A DNA stretch of 64,000 nucleotides from Methylophilaceae bacterium (GCA_028244835.1 JAOKBJ010000002.1:138942-202941), one strand, 5' to 3'. Numbered from the stretch's first letter, positions 1 through 10,854 are shown. The notes: a model not told the origin generated them from the sequence alone. Program-made: numbers and translations.

Positions 1-19
1 TAGTGGTGGTGAAGCCTTA

Positions 20-949
20 ATGAATAATGTACTAATTTGTGGTTCAATGGCATATGATTCGATCATGGTTTTCAACGACTACTTTAAGAATCATATCTTA
101 CCCGACCAAATTCACAAACTAAGTGTTTCATTTTATGTGCCTGAGTTAAAAAGAAATTTTGGTGGGACTGCCGGGAATATTGCATACAATTTATCACTAC
201 TTAATACTTCTCCTTTGGTTATGGCAACGGTAGGAGATGACTTCCAAGCATACGTTGAGCGCTTAAGTAAGTATGAGATTATTCAAGATTATATAAAGAA
301 AATTCCTGATACTTTTACAGCGCAAGCCTATATTACAACCGACCTAGATGATAATCAAATTACAGCCTTTCATCCTGGAGCTATGAGTGAATCTCATCAA
401 AATAACATCTCATCAATTACTGAAAAGATAAGCCTTGCAATAATTGCTCCTGACGGAAAAGATGGAATGATTCAACATGCCAATGAATGTGTTGAAAATA
501 ATATCCCTTTTCTATTTGACCCAGGTCAAGGATTACCCATGTTCAATAAAGATGAATTGATGGTTTTTATAGGGCAGGCAGATTACATTGCTCTAAATGA
601 TTATGAATTACAACTTGTATTAGATAAAACTAATCTAACTCTATCTAAATTAGCATCTTCTGTAGATGCTTTAATAGTAACCAAAGGGTCACAAGGCTCA
701 TCTATTTACTCTAAAGGTGAAGAAATTGTTATCAATGCAATTCCAATCAAAATACCCATTGACCCAACAGGATGTGGGGATGCTTATAGGGCAGGTTTAA
801 TATATGGAATTTTAAATAAATATGATTGGATCAAAACAGGAAAGCTTGCATCTGTGATGGGGGCAATAAAGATTAAATCTCAAGGTGGTCAAAATCACAC
901 AGCGACATTGTCTGAAATTGAAAGTCTTCTTGGCAGTTCTTTAAATTAG
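20..949 (+). CDS. PfkB-family carbohydrate/adenosine kinase
   Basis: 309 aa ORF; N-terminal GGTAGNIAYNL and C-terminal DPTGCGDAYRAGL motifs typical of PfkB kinases. Confidence 0.9.
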   Translation: MNNVLICGSMAYDSIMVFNDYFKNHILPDQIHKLSVSFYVPELKRNFGGTAGNIAYNLSLLNTSPLVMATVGDDFQAYVERLSKYEIIQDYIKKIPDTFTAQAYITTDLDDNQITAFHPGAMSESHQNNISSITEKISLAIIAPDGKDGMIQHANECVENNIPFLFDPGQGLPMFNKDELMVFIGQADYIALNDYELQLVLDKTNLTLSKLASSVDALIVTKGSQGSSIYSKGEEIVINAIPIKIPIDPTGCGDAYRAGLIYGILNKYDWIKTGKLASVMGAIKIKSQGGQNHTATLSEIESLLGSSLN

Positions 950-1750
950 ATCTCTAGGGTCTGAGTCGATTGATATAATTTTTTTCTCTTCAAAACTATA
1001 TGCAGTTAATTTTCTCCCCCATACACATCCTGAATCTAAAGTAATACCATTTGCATAAGTTTGGATTCCAATTGCAGACCAATGACCAGATAAAATAAAC
1101 TCTTTTCTTTCTTCAGTAGGGAAAAGATACCAAGGGGTAAGGTTGGATGGTAGTTTATTTATATTCTTCTTAAAAGAAAAATCAATTGAGCCATCTTTAT
1201 TTAAAGCACGCATTCTTGTCATAGTGTTAATTGCAAATCTTAGACGATCAGCTTTTTTATAATTTTCATCCCATATGGTTGGGAGATTTCCATACATCTC
1301 TTTTAAAAATTTTTTTGGGTTCTTATTTAATTCGGATGTTACTTCATTGGATAATTGCATTGTTAGTTTTGAAGACCAAGAAGGGTAAATGCCTGCATGG
1401 ACCATTAAATATTTATCATTTCTATGAGCTAATGGAATTGACAAGAACCAATCAATAAATTTTGATAAATTCTTATTTTTAAGAACAGGTTCGAATGTAT
1501 CTTTGGTGGAAATTGATGTTGATTGAAAGGTAACTGCTAGGAAATGAAGGTCATGATTACCTAATACAATTTTTATATTATCTCGATGCTCGTAACACCA
1601 CTGAAGAATCTCTAGTGAGCCTTTGCCACGATTAACTAAATCACCAACTAACCATAACCTATCTTCACTTTTATTAAAATTTACAGCATTTAATAAAGAT
1701 TGGAATGAATAGAAACATCCTTGTAGGTCGCCAATAGCATAAATTGACAT
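941..1750 (-). CDS. apaH: Symmetrical bis(5'-nucleosyl)-tetraphosphatase
   Basis: MSIYAIGDLQGC, GDLVNRG and GNHDLH metallophosphatase motifs; about 270 aa. Confidence 0.93.
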   Translation of the reverse strand: MSIYAIGDLQGCFYSFQSLLNAVNFNKSEDRLWLVGDLVNRGKGSLEILQWCYEHRDNIKIVLGNHDLHFLAVTFQSTSISTKDTFEPVLKNKNLSKFIDWFLSIPLAHRNDKYLMVHAGIYPSWSSKLTMQLSNEVTSELNKNPKKFLKEMYGNLPTIWDENYKKADRLRFAINTMTRMRALNKDGSIDFSFKKNINKLPSNLTPWYLFPTEERKEFILSGHWSAIGIQTYANGITLDSGCVWGRKLTAYSFEEKKIISIDSDPRDLI

Positions 1751-1758
1751 CTAGTAAT

Positions 1759-2235
1759 TTATAACTTACCTCCAGATGCATTTGCCATACTTATAACAGC
1801 TGCAGCAACTTCCTCATCGGTAAGTCTTGAATTTCCGCCTTTAGCCGGCATCATTCTAATACCTTTAATAGCATTATTGATAAGCATCTCTTTACCTTGA
1901 GCAATTCTTGGTGCCCATTGTTCAGCATCTCCAATTTTTGGAGAACCCATTAAACCAGTCGTATGACACATTGCACAATTGGCTTTTATAATTTTATCTG
2001 CAGATATAGAATTTCCAGATTCAGATTCAACAACAGAATCATTAGCAACTGCAACCTGAGCTACTGGCGATATATCTTCTTGTGTATTATTTTCGACAAT
2101 CTTAGGCTTCTCTGCCTTGCTAAAATCATATTTAGCTGTGGCAGCAGTAATAATTATAATTGCTCCAGCCAAACTGCCAACAACGACTCCAATTGTTTCT
2201 AGGATGCCTTTTAATTTTCTTTTCTCACTCATCAA
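1759..2235 (-). CDS. Cytochrome c5-family protein with N-terminal membrane anchor
   Basis: CAMCHTTG heme motif, distal MMPAKGG Met region, N-terminal hydrophobic segment. Confidence 0.85.
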   Translation of the reverse strand: MMSEKRKLKGILETIGVVVGSLAGAIIIITAATAKYDFSKAEKPKIVENNTQEDISPVAQVAVANDSVVESESGNSISADKIIKANCAMCHTTGLMGSPKIGDAEQWAPRIAQGKEMLINNAIKGIRMMPAKGGNSRLTDEEVAAAVISMANASGGKL

Positions 2236-2250
2236 TCTTCCTTCTTAAAA

Positions 2251-3159
2251 TTAAACAAAAATAAATTTAAAATAGTGGTCTATCAAAAATGCTGTGAATA
2301 TCAAGCCAAGATATGTTATTGAATATCTAAAAATTTTCATAGATAGTTTATCAGAATAATTCCTATAGAGCATTACAACATAGTAAAGAAATATAGCATT
2401 TAGTATTGTTGCAAAAAATAAATAAATTAAGCCTGTCATACCTATACTAAAAGGCATCATAGTCACGATAACCAAAATAATTGTATAAAGAACAATGTGA
2501 AGTAAGGTAAATTTTTCTCCATGTGTAACTGGCAGCATTGGCATTCCAACTTTGGCGTACTCTACTCTTCGGTATAGTGCTAATACCCAAAAATGAGGAG
2601 GTGTCCAACAAAAAATAATTAAGAACAAAATCCATGCCTCAGGAGATAAGTGATTATTTACTGCTGCCCAACCTAAAACTGGAGGCATCGCTCCGGAAGC
2701 ACCGCCAATAACAATATTCATTGGTGTTGCAGGTTTAAGGAAAATTGTATAAATTACTGCATAAGCAAAAAAAGTTAGTGCAGTAAGCCACATTGTTAAG
2801 AAATTTACAAAATATAAAAGAATAAATAGTCCTAATCCACCTAAAATAGAAGCAAAGAAAATAGTTTCTTGTTGAGACACTTTCCCCATAGGTAATGGCC
2901 TGCCTCGAGTTCTTGCCATTCGAGCATCAATTTTTTCTTCAATTAAACAATTAAAAGCTGCTGCAGCTCCAGATACAAAACCAATTCCAAGAATTGCACT
3001 AATCAATACATTTAATGGCACCATACCAGGTGTAGATAGAAACATTCCTATCACAGCTGTAAAAACTATTAAAGCGTTTACTCTTGGTTTGCAAAGCGCA
3101 AAAAAGTCTTTTAGATTTTCAATCGAACAATAACTCTTAATAGGTATAGTCTTTATCAT
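2251..3159 (-). CDS. ctaB: Protoheme IX farnesyltransferase
   Basis: UbiA-family motifs ([21 protein letters not shown]), multiple TM segments, adjacent to ctaA. Confidence 0.95.
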   Translation of the reverse strand: MIKTIPIKSYCSIENLKDFFALCKPRVNALIVFTAVIGMFLSTPGMVPLNVLISAILGIGFVSGAAAAFNCLIEEKIDARMARTRGRPLPMGKVSQQETIFFASILGGLGLFILLYFVNFLTMWLTALTFFAYAVIYTIFLKPATPMNIVIGGASGAMPPVLGWAAVNNHLSPEAWILFLIIFCWTPPHFWVLALYRRVEYAKVGMPMLPVTHGEKFTLLHIVLYTIILVIVTMMPFSIGMTGLIYLFFATILNAIFLYYVVMLYRNYSDKLSMKIFRYSITYLGLIFTAFLIDHYFKFIFV

Positions 3160-4153
3160 ATTGCGGAGTAATTCTTGAATTAATAATAGTTGTTATTATA
3201 ACCAATAATGCTGCACCTAAGTTGTGAAGAGTGGCTAAAAATAGTGGTAAATACATTACCAAATTTGCAATGCCAATAATAACTTGAAGTAGAAGAACTA
3301 AAAGTAAGAGATTTTTATAGAAACTAGTCGATGGATAATTTCTTAATAAATAAGCCATAAAAATAAAATAAGCTGTTAATACAAGAGCACCGACCCGATG
3401 AACCCATTGAATTGCTTGAAGAGCTTTAATTGATAAGCCTTCTCCTGATGCTGTCATTCCAAGCTCTCTAAAAGGATTAAAGCCATTTTTAAAATCCATA
3501 TCTGGCATAAGTGATCCATGGCAAGTTGGGAAATCTGTACATGCTAAAGCGGCATAATTAGTACTTGTCCAACCCCCTAAAAGAATTTGAATAAATAATA
3601 AGACAAAACCAAGTCGGATATAAGGCTTAATCCCTGAATCAATAACAATCGTATTGCTAACTGCACCTAAATGACGGTGGGTCATATAAGTTAGTAATGC
3701 TAATATCGTCATCCCCCCCATTAAATGGGCTGTAACTATTGCTGGCTTTAAAAGCTCTGTAACCGTCCACATTCCTAAAGTGGCTTGAAAAATAACTAAG
3801 GCCAATATGCCAAAAGGTAAGGTAATTTTTACCTTTAGTTCATGACGAATCTTGTAACTCATAAATGAAATTAATAAAATCAATAAACCGAGAATACCAG
3901 CTAAATACCTGTGAATCATTTCTCTCCATGCCTTACCAACTTCGACAATACTACCTGGATATAGGCCTTGAGCGTTCATAATTGCAACTTCACTTTCTGG
4001 CACTGTTAGTGTTCCAAAGCAACCTGGCCAATCAGGACATCCAAGTCCTGCATCAGTTAGTCTTACGTAGGCGCCAAAGACCACCACGCACAATGTTAAG
4101 CATGAAGCAGAAAGAAGTAAACGGTTAAACCAAATCAATTTATTAAGCTCCAA
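3137..4153 (-). CDS. ctaA: Heme A synthase (COX15/CtaA)
   Basis: [21 protein letters not shown] and EMIHRYLAG motifs; overlaps ctaB start. Confidence 0.95.
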   Translation of the reverse strand: MELNKLIWFNRLLLSASCLTLCVVVFGAYVRLTDAGLGCPDWPGCFGTLTVPESEVAIMNAQGLYPGSIVEVGKAWREMIHRYLAGILGLLILLISFMSYKIRHELKVKITLPFGILALVIFQATLGMWTVTELLKPAIVTAHLMGGMTILALLTYMTHRHLGAVSNTIVIDSGIKPYIRLGFVLLFIQILLGGWTSTNYAALACTDFPTCHGSLMPDMDFKNGFNPFRELGMTASGEGLSIKALQAIQWVHRVGALVLTAYFIFMAYLLRNYPSTSFYKNLLLLVLLLQVIIGIANLVMYLPLFLATLHNLGAALLVIITTIINSRITPQYDKDYTY

Positions 4154-4257
4154 AATATAAAGTTATATTAATGTAGAATACCTTTTATGATTATTTTAAC
4201 AATCTTGACTTTTATTCATAAAACAATTGCAAATTCAACATATACAAAATAAAAACT

Positions 4258-4767
4258 ATGAAAATAAAAAAAAATATTATCATCTCTTGCCTAGTAATTT
4301 TTCTGACTAGCCTTGTGTTAATAAGTTTCCAAAAGAAAACTGTTGAAAATTTAAATATGACGACTATTAATGGGCAAAGCATACGCTCAGAAGATCTTTT
4401 AGGAAAAGTGGTCTTAATTAACTTTTGGGCAACTGATTGTACTGGGTGTATTGCTGAAATGCCAGGCCTGATTAAAACATATAATAAATATAAGAATCAA
4501 AATTTTGAGCTCATAGCGGTATCAATGTTTTATGATCCTCCAAGTCGTGTTTTAAGTTTCTCAAAAAATAATAAACTACCATTTCCTGTAGTTCTTGATA
4601 TTGACAAAAAAATCGCATCTGAGTTTAAAAACGTCACCCTTACACCAACTTCATTTCTTATCGATCATCATGGAAAAATAATTAACCGAATAATTGGAGA
4701 AATAGATTTTGATGAGCTAAACCCCCTTCTTCAAAAAACAATTAAAAAGTCTATTTCGAGTTCTTAA
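4258..4767 (+). CDS. TlpA-type thioredoxin-like thiol:disulfide protein
   Basis: INFWATDCTGCIAEMP (CxxC) and TPTSFLIDHHGKI; N-terminal signal/anchor. Confidence 0.88.
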   Translation: MKIKKNIIISCLVIFLTSLVLISFQKKTVENLNMTTINGQSIRSEDLLGKVVLINFWATDCTGCIAEMPGLIKTYNKYKNQNFELIAVSMFYDPPSRVLSFSKNNKLPFPVVLDIDKKIASEFKNVTLTPTSFLIDHHGKIINRIIGEIDFDELNPLLQKTIKKSISSS

Positions 4768-5335
4768 TAAGTCTTTCGATATCCTTAATAATACCTTTTG
4801 GCTCTGTTTCTTTAGGGTATTGCATCATTAAATAACCATAAGGATCAATTAAAAAAATTGGGCTTACTTTTCCTGAATATAAATCCTTAAATTTTGTAAC
4901 TAAAAATTGATAATTCATAAAACTATTATCAATATACTTTTGGCCAGAATATGAATTCTTAAGTTCGTTAAGATAATTTTCTTTATTTAGTATTACTAAC
5001 CTATCAACCTTATCTCGATCCTCTCCTAATGCTAAACGGATTTGACGAAATTGATACAATCTTTCTTCACAAGATTCAGCACACATTTTATTTTGCATAA
5101 AAACTAAAATCCATTTCTTATCAATTACTACTTCATTCATGGTTGAAATTTCTTTTGCCTTTATTGTCCCAATGCTAACAACCGGACTAATCAATTTTCC
5201 ATGCTCCACACCTTTAGAGCCTTGCATAAAATCAGTATAAAAAACTAAGTACCATGCAGTAATAATTGGAATAAAAAATAAGAGTGAGATTCCTATTAAG
5301 GTTAATTTTCCTTTATTTTTTTGACTTAATGACAT
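4751..5335 (-). CDS. SCO1-like cytochrome oxidase assembly protein (divergent)
   Basis: Thioredoxin-like with CAESC (CxxxC), PIFLIDPYGYLMM; located in the cox locus; internal Met at 5335 is the likelier start than 5353. Confidence 0.65.
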   Translation of the reverse strand: MSLSQKNKGKLTLIGISLLFFIPIITAWYLVFYTDFMQGSKGVEHGKLISPVVSIGTIKAKEISTMNEVVIDKKWILVFMQNKMCAESCEERLYQFRQIRLALGEDRDKVDRLVILNKENYLNELKNSYSGQKYIDNSFMNYQFLVTKFKDLYSGKVSPIFLIDPYGYLMMQYPKETEPKGIIKDIERLIKNSK

Positions 5336-6062
5336 TTTTTCTCCTAACACCAATCTTTATAAAAATAATTAACAAAGTAAAAGCAAAAGCGAACCACTGA
5401 AAAGCGTAACCATAATTTTTTTCAGACCCGGGTGCTGGAAGCTTAAATGTGCTGTAATTTCCCTTATCAATCAGAGGGTCTAGATAAATCATATATGGTA
5501 ATAAATTAAATGTTAAAAAATGTCTAAGCTCATCAATCTCTAATTTTTGCATTCTAAAAACTGATGAATTTAATGTCTCAATATTTTCATGCCCTAAACT
5601 TATTCCGCCAGTCGGGAATTTAGCAATATGCCCCTTAATAACAATATCGCCTTCAATACTCTGAATATTTGGTATCAAATCTCGTCTAGTAAGATTAGGT
5701 TGCCAACCTCGGTTTATTAAAACAATATATTGACTATTCTTGACTTGAAATGGAGTTAATACATTAAAACCAGCAATTTTATTTAAAATCTGATTATCTA
5801 AAATTATGCTTTTTTTATTTAAAAATGAACCATTTACCTTAGTCCGCCTCCATAAGAGTGATTCCTCATTCTCTATTGACAGTTCTTTATTGAGATCTAT
5901 TGAGTTATCTGCTTGGCGTAACGTATAATTAGAATTCTTGCTATTTTTTTCGTTAGCTCTATCCAGTTGCCAAAATCCTAGCAGGATAAAACATATACAT
6001 GCAACTATGAAAGCAATAGTTGGAATTAACGTGATGTTAAATTCATATTTTTTAAAAAACAA
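5313..6062 (-). CDS. SURF1-family cytochrome oxidase assembly protein
   Basis: LGFWQLDRANEK, INRGWQP, GYAFQWFAFA motifs. Confidence 0.9.
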   Translation of the reverse strand: MFFKKYEFNITLIPTIAFIVACICFILLGFWQLDRANEKNSKNSNYTLRQADNSIDLNKELSIENEESLLWRRTKVNGSFLNKKSIILDNQILNKIAGFNVLTPFQVKNSQYIVLINRGWQPNLTRRDLIPNIQSIEGDIVIKGHIAKFPTGGISLGHENIETLNSSVFRMQKLEIDELRHFLTFNLLPYMIYLDPLIDKGNYSTFKLPAPGSEKNYGYAFQWFAFAFTLLIIFIKIGVRRKNVIKSKK

Positions 6063-6084
6063 TTTTTATCCTTTTGGAGAAGTA

Positions 6085-6300
6085 ATGGATATCTCGGTAG
6101 CTTTTAAATTTCTAATAATTTTTATCCTGGTAATAATTTTGATCTCTTTAACCAAGGGATTGCACTTTCTAATGAAAGACGATGATCAGTCCATTAAAAT
6201 GGCTAAATCATTAACAATTCGGGTAGTGCTTTCTGTTGTTCTTTTCATATTAATATTTGTTGGTTACTCAATGGGATGGATTACACCAAATCATATTTAA
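6085..6300 (+). CDS. Twin-transmembrane protein, DUF2909-like
   Basis: 71 aa from ATG at 6085 (the track ORF begins upstream at 5938, antisense to surf1); KALHFLMKD-like loop (here KGLHFLMKD) between two TM helices. Confidence 0.8.
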   Translation: MDISVAFKFLIIFILVIILISLTKGLHFLMKDDDQSIKMAKSLTIRVVLSVVLFILIFVGYSMGWITPNHI

Positions 6301-6326
6301 AAAAAGCTACGTATAGTAGCTTTTTT
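6299..6326. terminator. Rho-independent terminator, probably bidirectional
   Basis: AAAAAGCTAC-GTATA-GTAGCTTTTTT between convergent DUF2909 gene and ctaE. Confidence 0.8.
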
Positions 6327-6331
6327 GAGTG

Positions 6332-7210
6332 TTATATCCAGTATACGAATATAAATAAACCTAACCATACAACATCTACAAAATGCCAGTACCAAGCCAC
6401 TGCCTCGAAAGCAAAATGATCTTTCTGGCTGAAGTGTCCTTTTAATGATCTAAACAAAATCACCGCTAGCATTACAGCACCCATAGTCACATGAAAACCA
6501 TGGAAACCTGTTAGCAAATAGAATGTTGAACCATAAATTCCACCATTAATAGTTAAATCCAAATCATTCATAGCATGAGCATATTCGCCAGCTTGAAAAT
6601 AAACAAATATAAACCCTAGAGCGACTGTAGCAAAAAGCCATGCACTTAGCGCAGTCCTATTCGCTTTTTTTAATGCCCAATGGGCAAATGTAACAGTTAC
6701 TCCACTAGCCAATAAAAGAGCAGTATTAATTGCTGGCACTCCAAATGCTGGCACTACGTCCTTGTATTGTGTATATTTAGCAGGATCTGGCATAACATTC
6801 ATTGGCCAACTAGCTTGGAATGATGACCATAAAAATTCATGGGTTCCATTATGTCCTCCTTGCCCTTCTCCACTAAGCCATGGAATTGAAAACATGCGTG
6901 CATAATAAAGCGCACCAAAGAATGCTGCAAAAAACATTACCTCAGATAAGATAAACCAACCCATTCCCATCCTAAAACTTACATCAACCTGTTTGCTATA
7001 TTTTCCTGCGATACTTTCTGAAATCACATCAGCAAACCAACCAGCAAACATATAAGTTAAAGCAGCTAAACCAATAATTAATACATACTTACCAGCATCA
7101 ACACTATTAAACATCATAGCGCCACCTAAGAATGTAATGAATAAAGAAAGTGTTCCAACGATTGGCCACTTACTACCATCAGGTATATAGTATATTTCTT
7201 GACTTGCCAT
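6332..7210 (-). CDS. ctaE: Cytochrome c oxidase subunit III
   Basis: LLTGFHGFHVTMGA and AWYWHFVDVVWLGLFIFVYWI motifs. Confidence 0.96.
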   Translation of the reverse strand: MASQEIYYIPDGSKWPIVGTLSLFITFLGGAMMFNSVDAGKYVLIIGLAALTYMFAGWFADVISESIAGKYSKQVDVSFRMGMGWFILSEVMFFAAFFGALYYARMFSIPWLSGEGQGGHNGTHEFLWSSFQASWPMNVMPDPAKYTQYKDVVPAFGVPAINTALLLASGVTVTFAHWALKKANRTALSAWLFATVALGFIFVYFQAGEYAHAMNDLDLTINGGIYGSTFYLLTGFHGFHVTMGAVMLAVILFRSLKGHFSQKDHFAFEAVAWYWHFVDVVWLGLFIFVYWI

Positions 7211-7237
7211 ATTAACTTTCCTATCTTAAAAAATTAA

Positions 7238-7777
7238 TTAATTTATTGCTGCTACTTTCTTTACTCTAAAAAAAGTATAAGAAAGCGTCAACTCTGCAAC
7301 GTCCTCAGGTAATTCTTTATCTACTTCAAACCTAACTACCATCTCTTTAGTTTCGCCAGCTTTAAGAAGCTGATTTACAAAACAAAAACATTCAGCCTTC
7401 TTAAAATATAATGAAGCAACTTGTGGAGACACACTCGGTATCGCTTGCCCAACAATATCTCTATCGTTTATATTTTTAACAGTATATACCGCCTCATAAA
7501 ACTTACCTGGCTGCACCCTCATTACTCTTTGATTGGGAGTCAAAGTCCATGGTAAATCTCCATTTATGTTCGCATCAAACTGAACCTTTATCGAGCGATT
7601 TGAAACTATTACCTCTTTATTTAAATTTTCTGTAACACGAATCGTTTTACCATTTAATCCGGTTATTTTACAAAAAACATCATATAAAGGAACCAGTGCA
7701 TAACCAAAACCAAACATTAATACTGTAAACAAAACCAATCTGGCTGTGGTTTTTTTTATGCCCTTCTTGTTATCCAT
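7238..7777 (-). CDS. ctaG: Cytochrome c oxidase assembly protein CtaG/Cox11
   Basis: GYALVPLYDVFCKITGLNGKT and KAECFCFVNQLLKAGE copper-binding motif. Confidence 0.95.
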   Translation of the reverse strand: MDNKKGIKKTTARLVLFTVLMFGFGYALVPLYDVFCKITGLNGKTIRVTENLNKEVIVSNRSIKVQFDANINGDLPWTLTPNQRVMRVQPGKFYEAVYTVKNINDRDIVGQAIPSVSPQVASLYFKKAECFCFVNQLLKAGETKEMVVRFEVDKELPEDVAELTLSYTFFRVKKVAAIN

Positions 7778-7898
7778 TTATAGCATGCATCAGTACAAAA
7801 AATCCGTAAAACAAACAAGCAACTAAGCCTAAGACTATAGCAAGTCGCTTATTTTTTCTCCGCAATTGTTCTTCAACATTATCCTTTTTTTCAGCCAT
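7770..7898 (-). CDS. Small cytochrome-oxidase-locus membrane protein (42 aa), probable 'cytochrome oxidase small assembly protein' family
   Basis: Hand translation MAEKKDNVEEQLRRKNKRLAIVLGLVACLFYGFFVLMHAING*; one TM; its stop overlaps the ctaG start by 8 nt; sits between ctaD and ctaG; below the ORF-track length cutoff. Confidence 0.75.
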   Translation of the reverse strand: MAEKKDNVEEQLRRKNKRLAIVLGLVACLFYGFFVLMHAING

Positions 7899-7905
7899 TA
7901 ATAAA

Positions 7906-9501
7906 TTAATATAAACTTTCAAGCACTTTCTTGGTTAATTTAGGTGGTGTTTCAAAAGTATGGAATGGTGCTGGTGATGGAACTTCCCATTCAAGCCCTT
8001 TCGCGCCCTCCCATGATCTAGCTCTAGCTTTTTTTCCACCCATAGCGCACTTGATAACTATATAAACAAATAGTAATTGAGATATGCCATATGCAAAACC
8101 ACCGATACTTGAAATCATATTAAAATCTGCAAATTGAATATTATAATCAGGTATTCTTCTTGGCATACCTGCTAGACCAAGGAAATGCTGAGGGAAAAAT
8201 AAAACATTTGATGAAATTAAAGATAGCCAAAAGTGAATTTTCCCTAAACGCTCATCGTACATAAAGCCTGTCCACTTTGGTAGCCAGTAATAAGCAGCTG
8301 CCATTAAAGCAAATATAGCTCCAGTTAATAAAACATAATGAAAATGAGCGACTACAAAATAAGTATCATGATATTGAAAATCAACTGGAGTTATTCCAAG
8401 CATTAATCCTGAGAATCCACCAATTGTAAATAAAATAACAAATGCCACAGAAAATAACATAGGGGTTTCAAAAGTCATTGATCCCTTCCACATAGTGGCA
8501 ATCCAATTAAAGACTTTTACTCCTGTTGGAACTGCTATGAGCATAGTCGCATACATAAAAAATAATTCTCCTTTAATTGGTAGCCCCACAGTAAACATGT
8601 GATGAGCCCAAACAAAGAATGAAAGAATTGCAATTGATGCTGTTGCATAAACCATAGATGCGTAACCAAATAATGGTTTTCTAGCAAATGCAGGAATAAT
8701 CTGTGACACTATTCCAAATGCTGGTAACGCTAGAATATAAACCTCAGGGTGCCCAAAGAACCAGAAAATATGTTGGAATAAAACTGGGTCACCGCCACCT
8801 GCAGCATCAAAGAAACTGGTCCCAAAATATTTATCAGTTAAAAGCATTGTTACTCCACCGGCAAGAACAGGCAAAGATGCAATTAATAAAAATGATGTAA
8901 TCACCCAAGTCCATACAAATAAAGGCATTTGCATAAGCGTCATTCCAGGAGCTCTCATATTAAATACGGTAGCAATAATATTGATTGCCCCCATTATTGA
9001 CGAGATGCCTAAAAAATGAACTGCAAATATAAGGAATGGAAACGCATCACCTGTCTGAAGAACTAATGGAGGATACATTGTCCACCCGCCTGCTGGTGCT
9101 CCACCATCCATAAATAAAGTGCTTAGTAAAAGTGCAAATGCAAATGGCAGAATCCAAAAGCTCATATTATTCATTCGAGGCAAAGCCATATCAGGTGCAC
9201 CTATCATTAAAGGAATCATCCAATTTGCTAAACCCACACCGGCTGGCATCACGGCGCCAAAAATCATAATCAGGGCATGCACAGTAACCATTGAATTATA
9301 AAACTGTGGGTCAACAAATTGAAGTCCGGGCTGAAATAATTCTGCACGAATAATCATGGCCATTGCACCACCAACAAAAAACATGGTTAACGCAAATATT
9401 AAATAAAGCGTCCCAATATCTTTATGGTTTGTAGAAAAAAACCAGCGTTTCAATCCTGTTGGCTTATGATCGTGATGGTCGTCATGTGCAAGTGTACTCA
9501 T
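7906..9501 (-). CDS. ctaD: Cytochrome c oxidase subunit I
   Basis: [26 protein letters not shown]-like (AHHMFTVG), [14 protein letters not shown]. Confidence 0.98.
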   Translation of the reverse strand: MSTLAHDDHHDHKPTGLKRWFFSTNHKDIGTLYLIFALTMFFVGGAMAMIIRAELFQPGLQFVDPQFYNSMVTVHALIMIFGAVMPAGVGLANWMIPLMIGAPDMALPRMNNMSFWILPFAFALLLSTLFMDGGAPAGGWTMYPPLVLQTGDAFPFLIFAVHFLGISSIMGAINIIATVFNMRAPGMTLMQMPLFVWTWVITSFLLIASLPVLAGGVTMLLTDKYFGTSFFDAAGGGDPVLFQHIFWFFGHPEVYILALPAFGIVSQIIPAFARKPLFGYASMVYATASIAILSFFVWAHHMFTVGLPIKGELFFMYATMLIAVPTGVKVFNWIATMWKGSMTFETPMLFSVAFVILFTIGGFSGLMLGITPVDFQYHDTYFVVAHFHYVLLTGAIFALMAAAYYWLPKWTGFMYDERLGKIHFWLSLISSNVLFFPQHFLGLAGMPRRIPDYNIQFADFNMISSIGGFAYGISQLLFVYIVIKCAMGGKKARARSWEGAKGLEWEVPSPAPFHTFETPPKLTKKVLESLY

Positions 9502-9548
9502 AATTCGCTTCCTAAATTAAAAATATTATTATTCAAATTAAATCTTAT

Positions 9549-10724
9549 TTACTTAATCACCTTTGCCGCTTTTCTTGCCTCAGCAACTTCTTTAGCTTGG
9601 ACAATATCTCCAGTGTTATTTCCCCAAGCATTTCTAGTAAAGGATACTATTGAGGCAATGTCAACATCAGATAATTGCTCGCCAAAAGCTGGCATTAGTC
9701 CTTTTCCATAGATGATTTGTTGAACATGTCTCATTCTATTTCCTGCATCAACAGCAACAGGACTTCCAACTATAGAAGGGAAAGCTCCCTTAAGCCCCTC
9801 ACCATTTGCTTGGTGGCAAACAAGACATTGCGCTTTATATACTGCTTCACCCTTTGTCATTAATTCTTCCATATTTAGAACAATATTACTTGTATTTTTT
9901 GATGCTGCTTGAGCTATTTTTTTCTCATCAACCCATGCAGTGTAATCTTCCATCGAAACAGCCTTCAAAACAATTGGCATGTAGCCATGGCCAGCGCCAC
10001 ATATCTCTGTACACTTTCCTCTATAAGTTCCAGTTTTCTCTATTACAGCCCAGTTATCATTTATAAATCCTGGAATCGCATCTCTTTTCCATCCAAGATC
10101 TGGAAGCCACCAAGCATGAATAACATCTTGTGATGTAGTTAAAATTCTAATTTTAGTATTAATTGGTAATACAATTGGCTCATCCACGTCTCTCAAGTAA
10201 TTTTCATGATCCATTGGATTTAACCCTGAATCACGTTGACTTATTTCTTTACTTTTGGCATCTAAACTACTAAAAATAGTTATTCCTTCACCCACGCCAT
10301 CAAGATAGTCATATTTCCACTTCCACTGTGAGCCAGTAGCTTTGACTGTGATAGCAGATTCAGATGTATCGTCCATTTTAATCAATAATTTTGTTGCCGG
10401 AATTGCTAAGGAAATAATAATTGCAGTTGGAATAATCGTCCATATAATTTCTACTGTTGTACTGTGAGAAAATTTAGCAGCCTTCGCACCCTTAGATTTT
10501 CGATGATGGAAAATTGACCAAAACATTACGCCAAAAACTAAAATACCAATAACGGTAACAACCCATAGAGTGACCATATGCATTTGATAAATTTCTTGGC
10601 TAATTGGGGTTACGCCTTGACGCATATTAAGAGCCCAGTCAGCCATTGCTGATAATGGCATGAACAATAAAACTAAAACTAATTTTTGCAGACTTGATTT
10701 CAATTTTGAGATACCTTTCATCAA
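9549..10724 (-). CDS. ctaC: Cytochrome c oxidase subunit II with C-terminal cytochrome c domain
   Basis: CuA motif CTEICGAGHGYMPI followed by CLVCHQANGEG heme-binding domain. Confidence 0.96.
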   Translation of the reverse strand: MMKGISKLKSSLQKLVLVLLFMPLSAMADWALNMRQGVTPISQEIYQMHMVTLWVVTVIGILVFGVMFWSIFHHRKSKGAKAAKFSHSTTVEIIWTIIPTAIIISLAIPATKLLIKMDDTSESAITVKATGSQWKWKYDYLDGVGEGITIFSSLDAKSKEISQRDSGLNPMDHENYLRDVDEPIVLPINTKIRILTTSQDVIHAWWLPDLGWKRDAIPGFINDNWAVIEKTGTYRGKCTEICGAGHGYMPIVLKAVSMEDYTAWVDEKKIAQAASKNTSNIVLNMEELMTKGEAVYKAQCLVCHQANGEGLKGAFPSIVGSPVAVDAGNRMRHVQQIIYGKGLMPAFGEQLSDVDIASIVSFTRNAWGNNTGDIVQAKEVAEARKAAKVIK

Positions 10725-10854
10725 ATTAATTTCGATTATTTCAAACAGCGAGAGTTTTTTAAAACCTGAAGAATGTTATCAGTTTATAAAACATATATCA
10801 ATAATCATTATCATACTAATTTAACTTCTTATAAAGCAATTGACAACTGTTTTT

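Noticed and set aside
1-19. Possible end of an upstream gene (GTGGTGGTGAAGCCTTAA) at the left edge
   Set aside because: Too few bases to identify a product or even confirm a reading frame.
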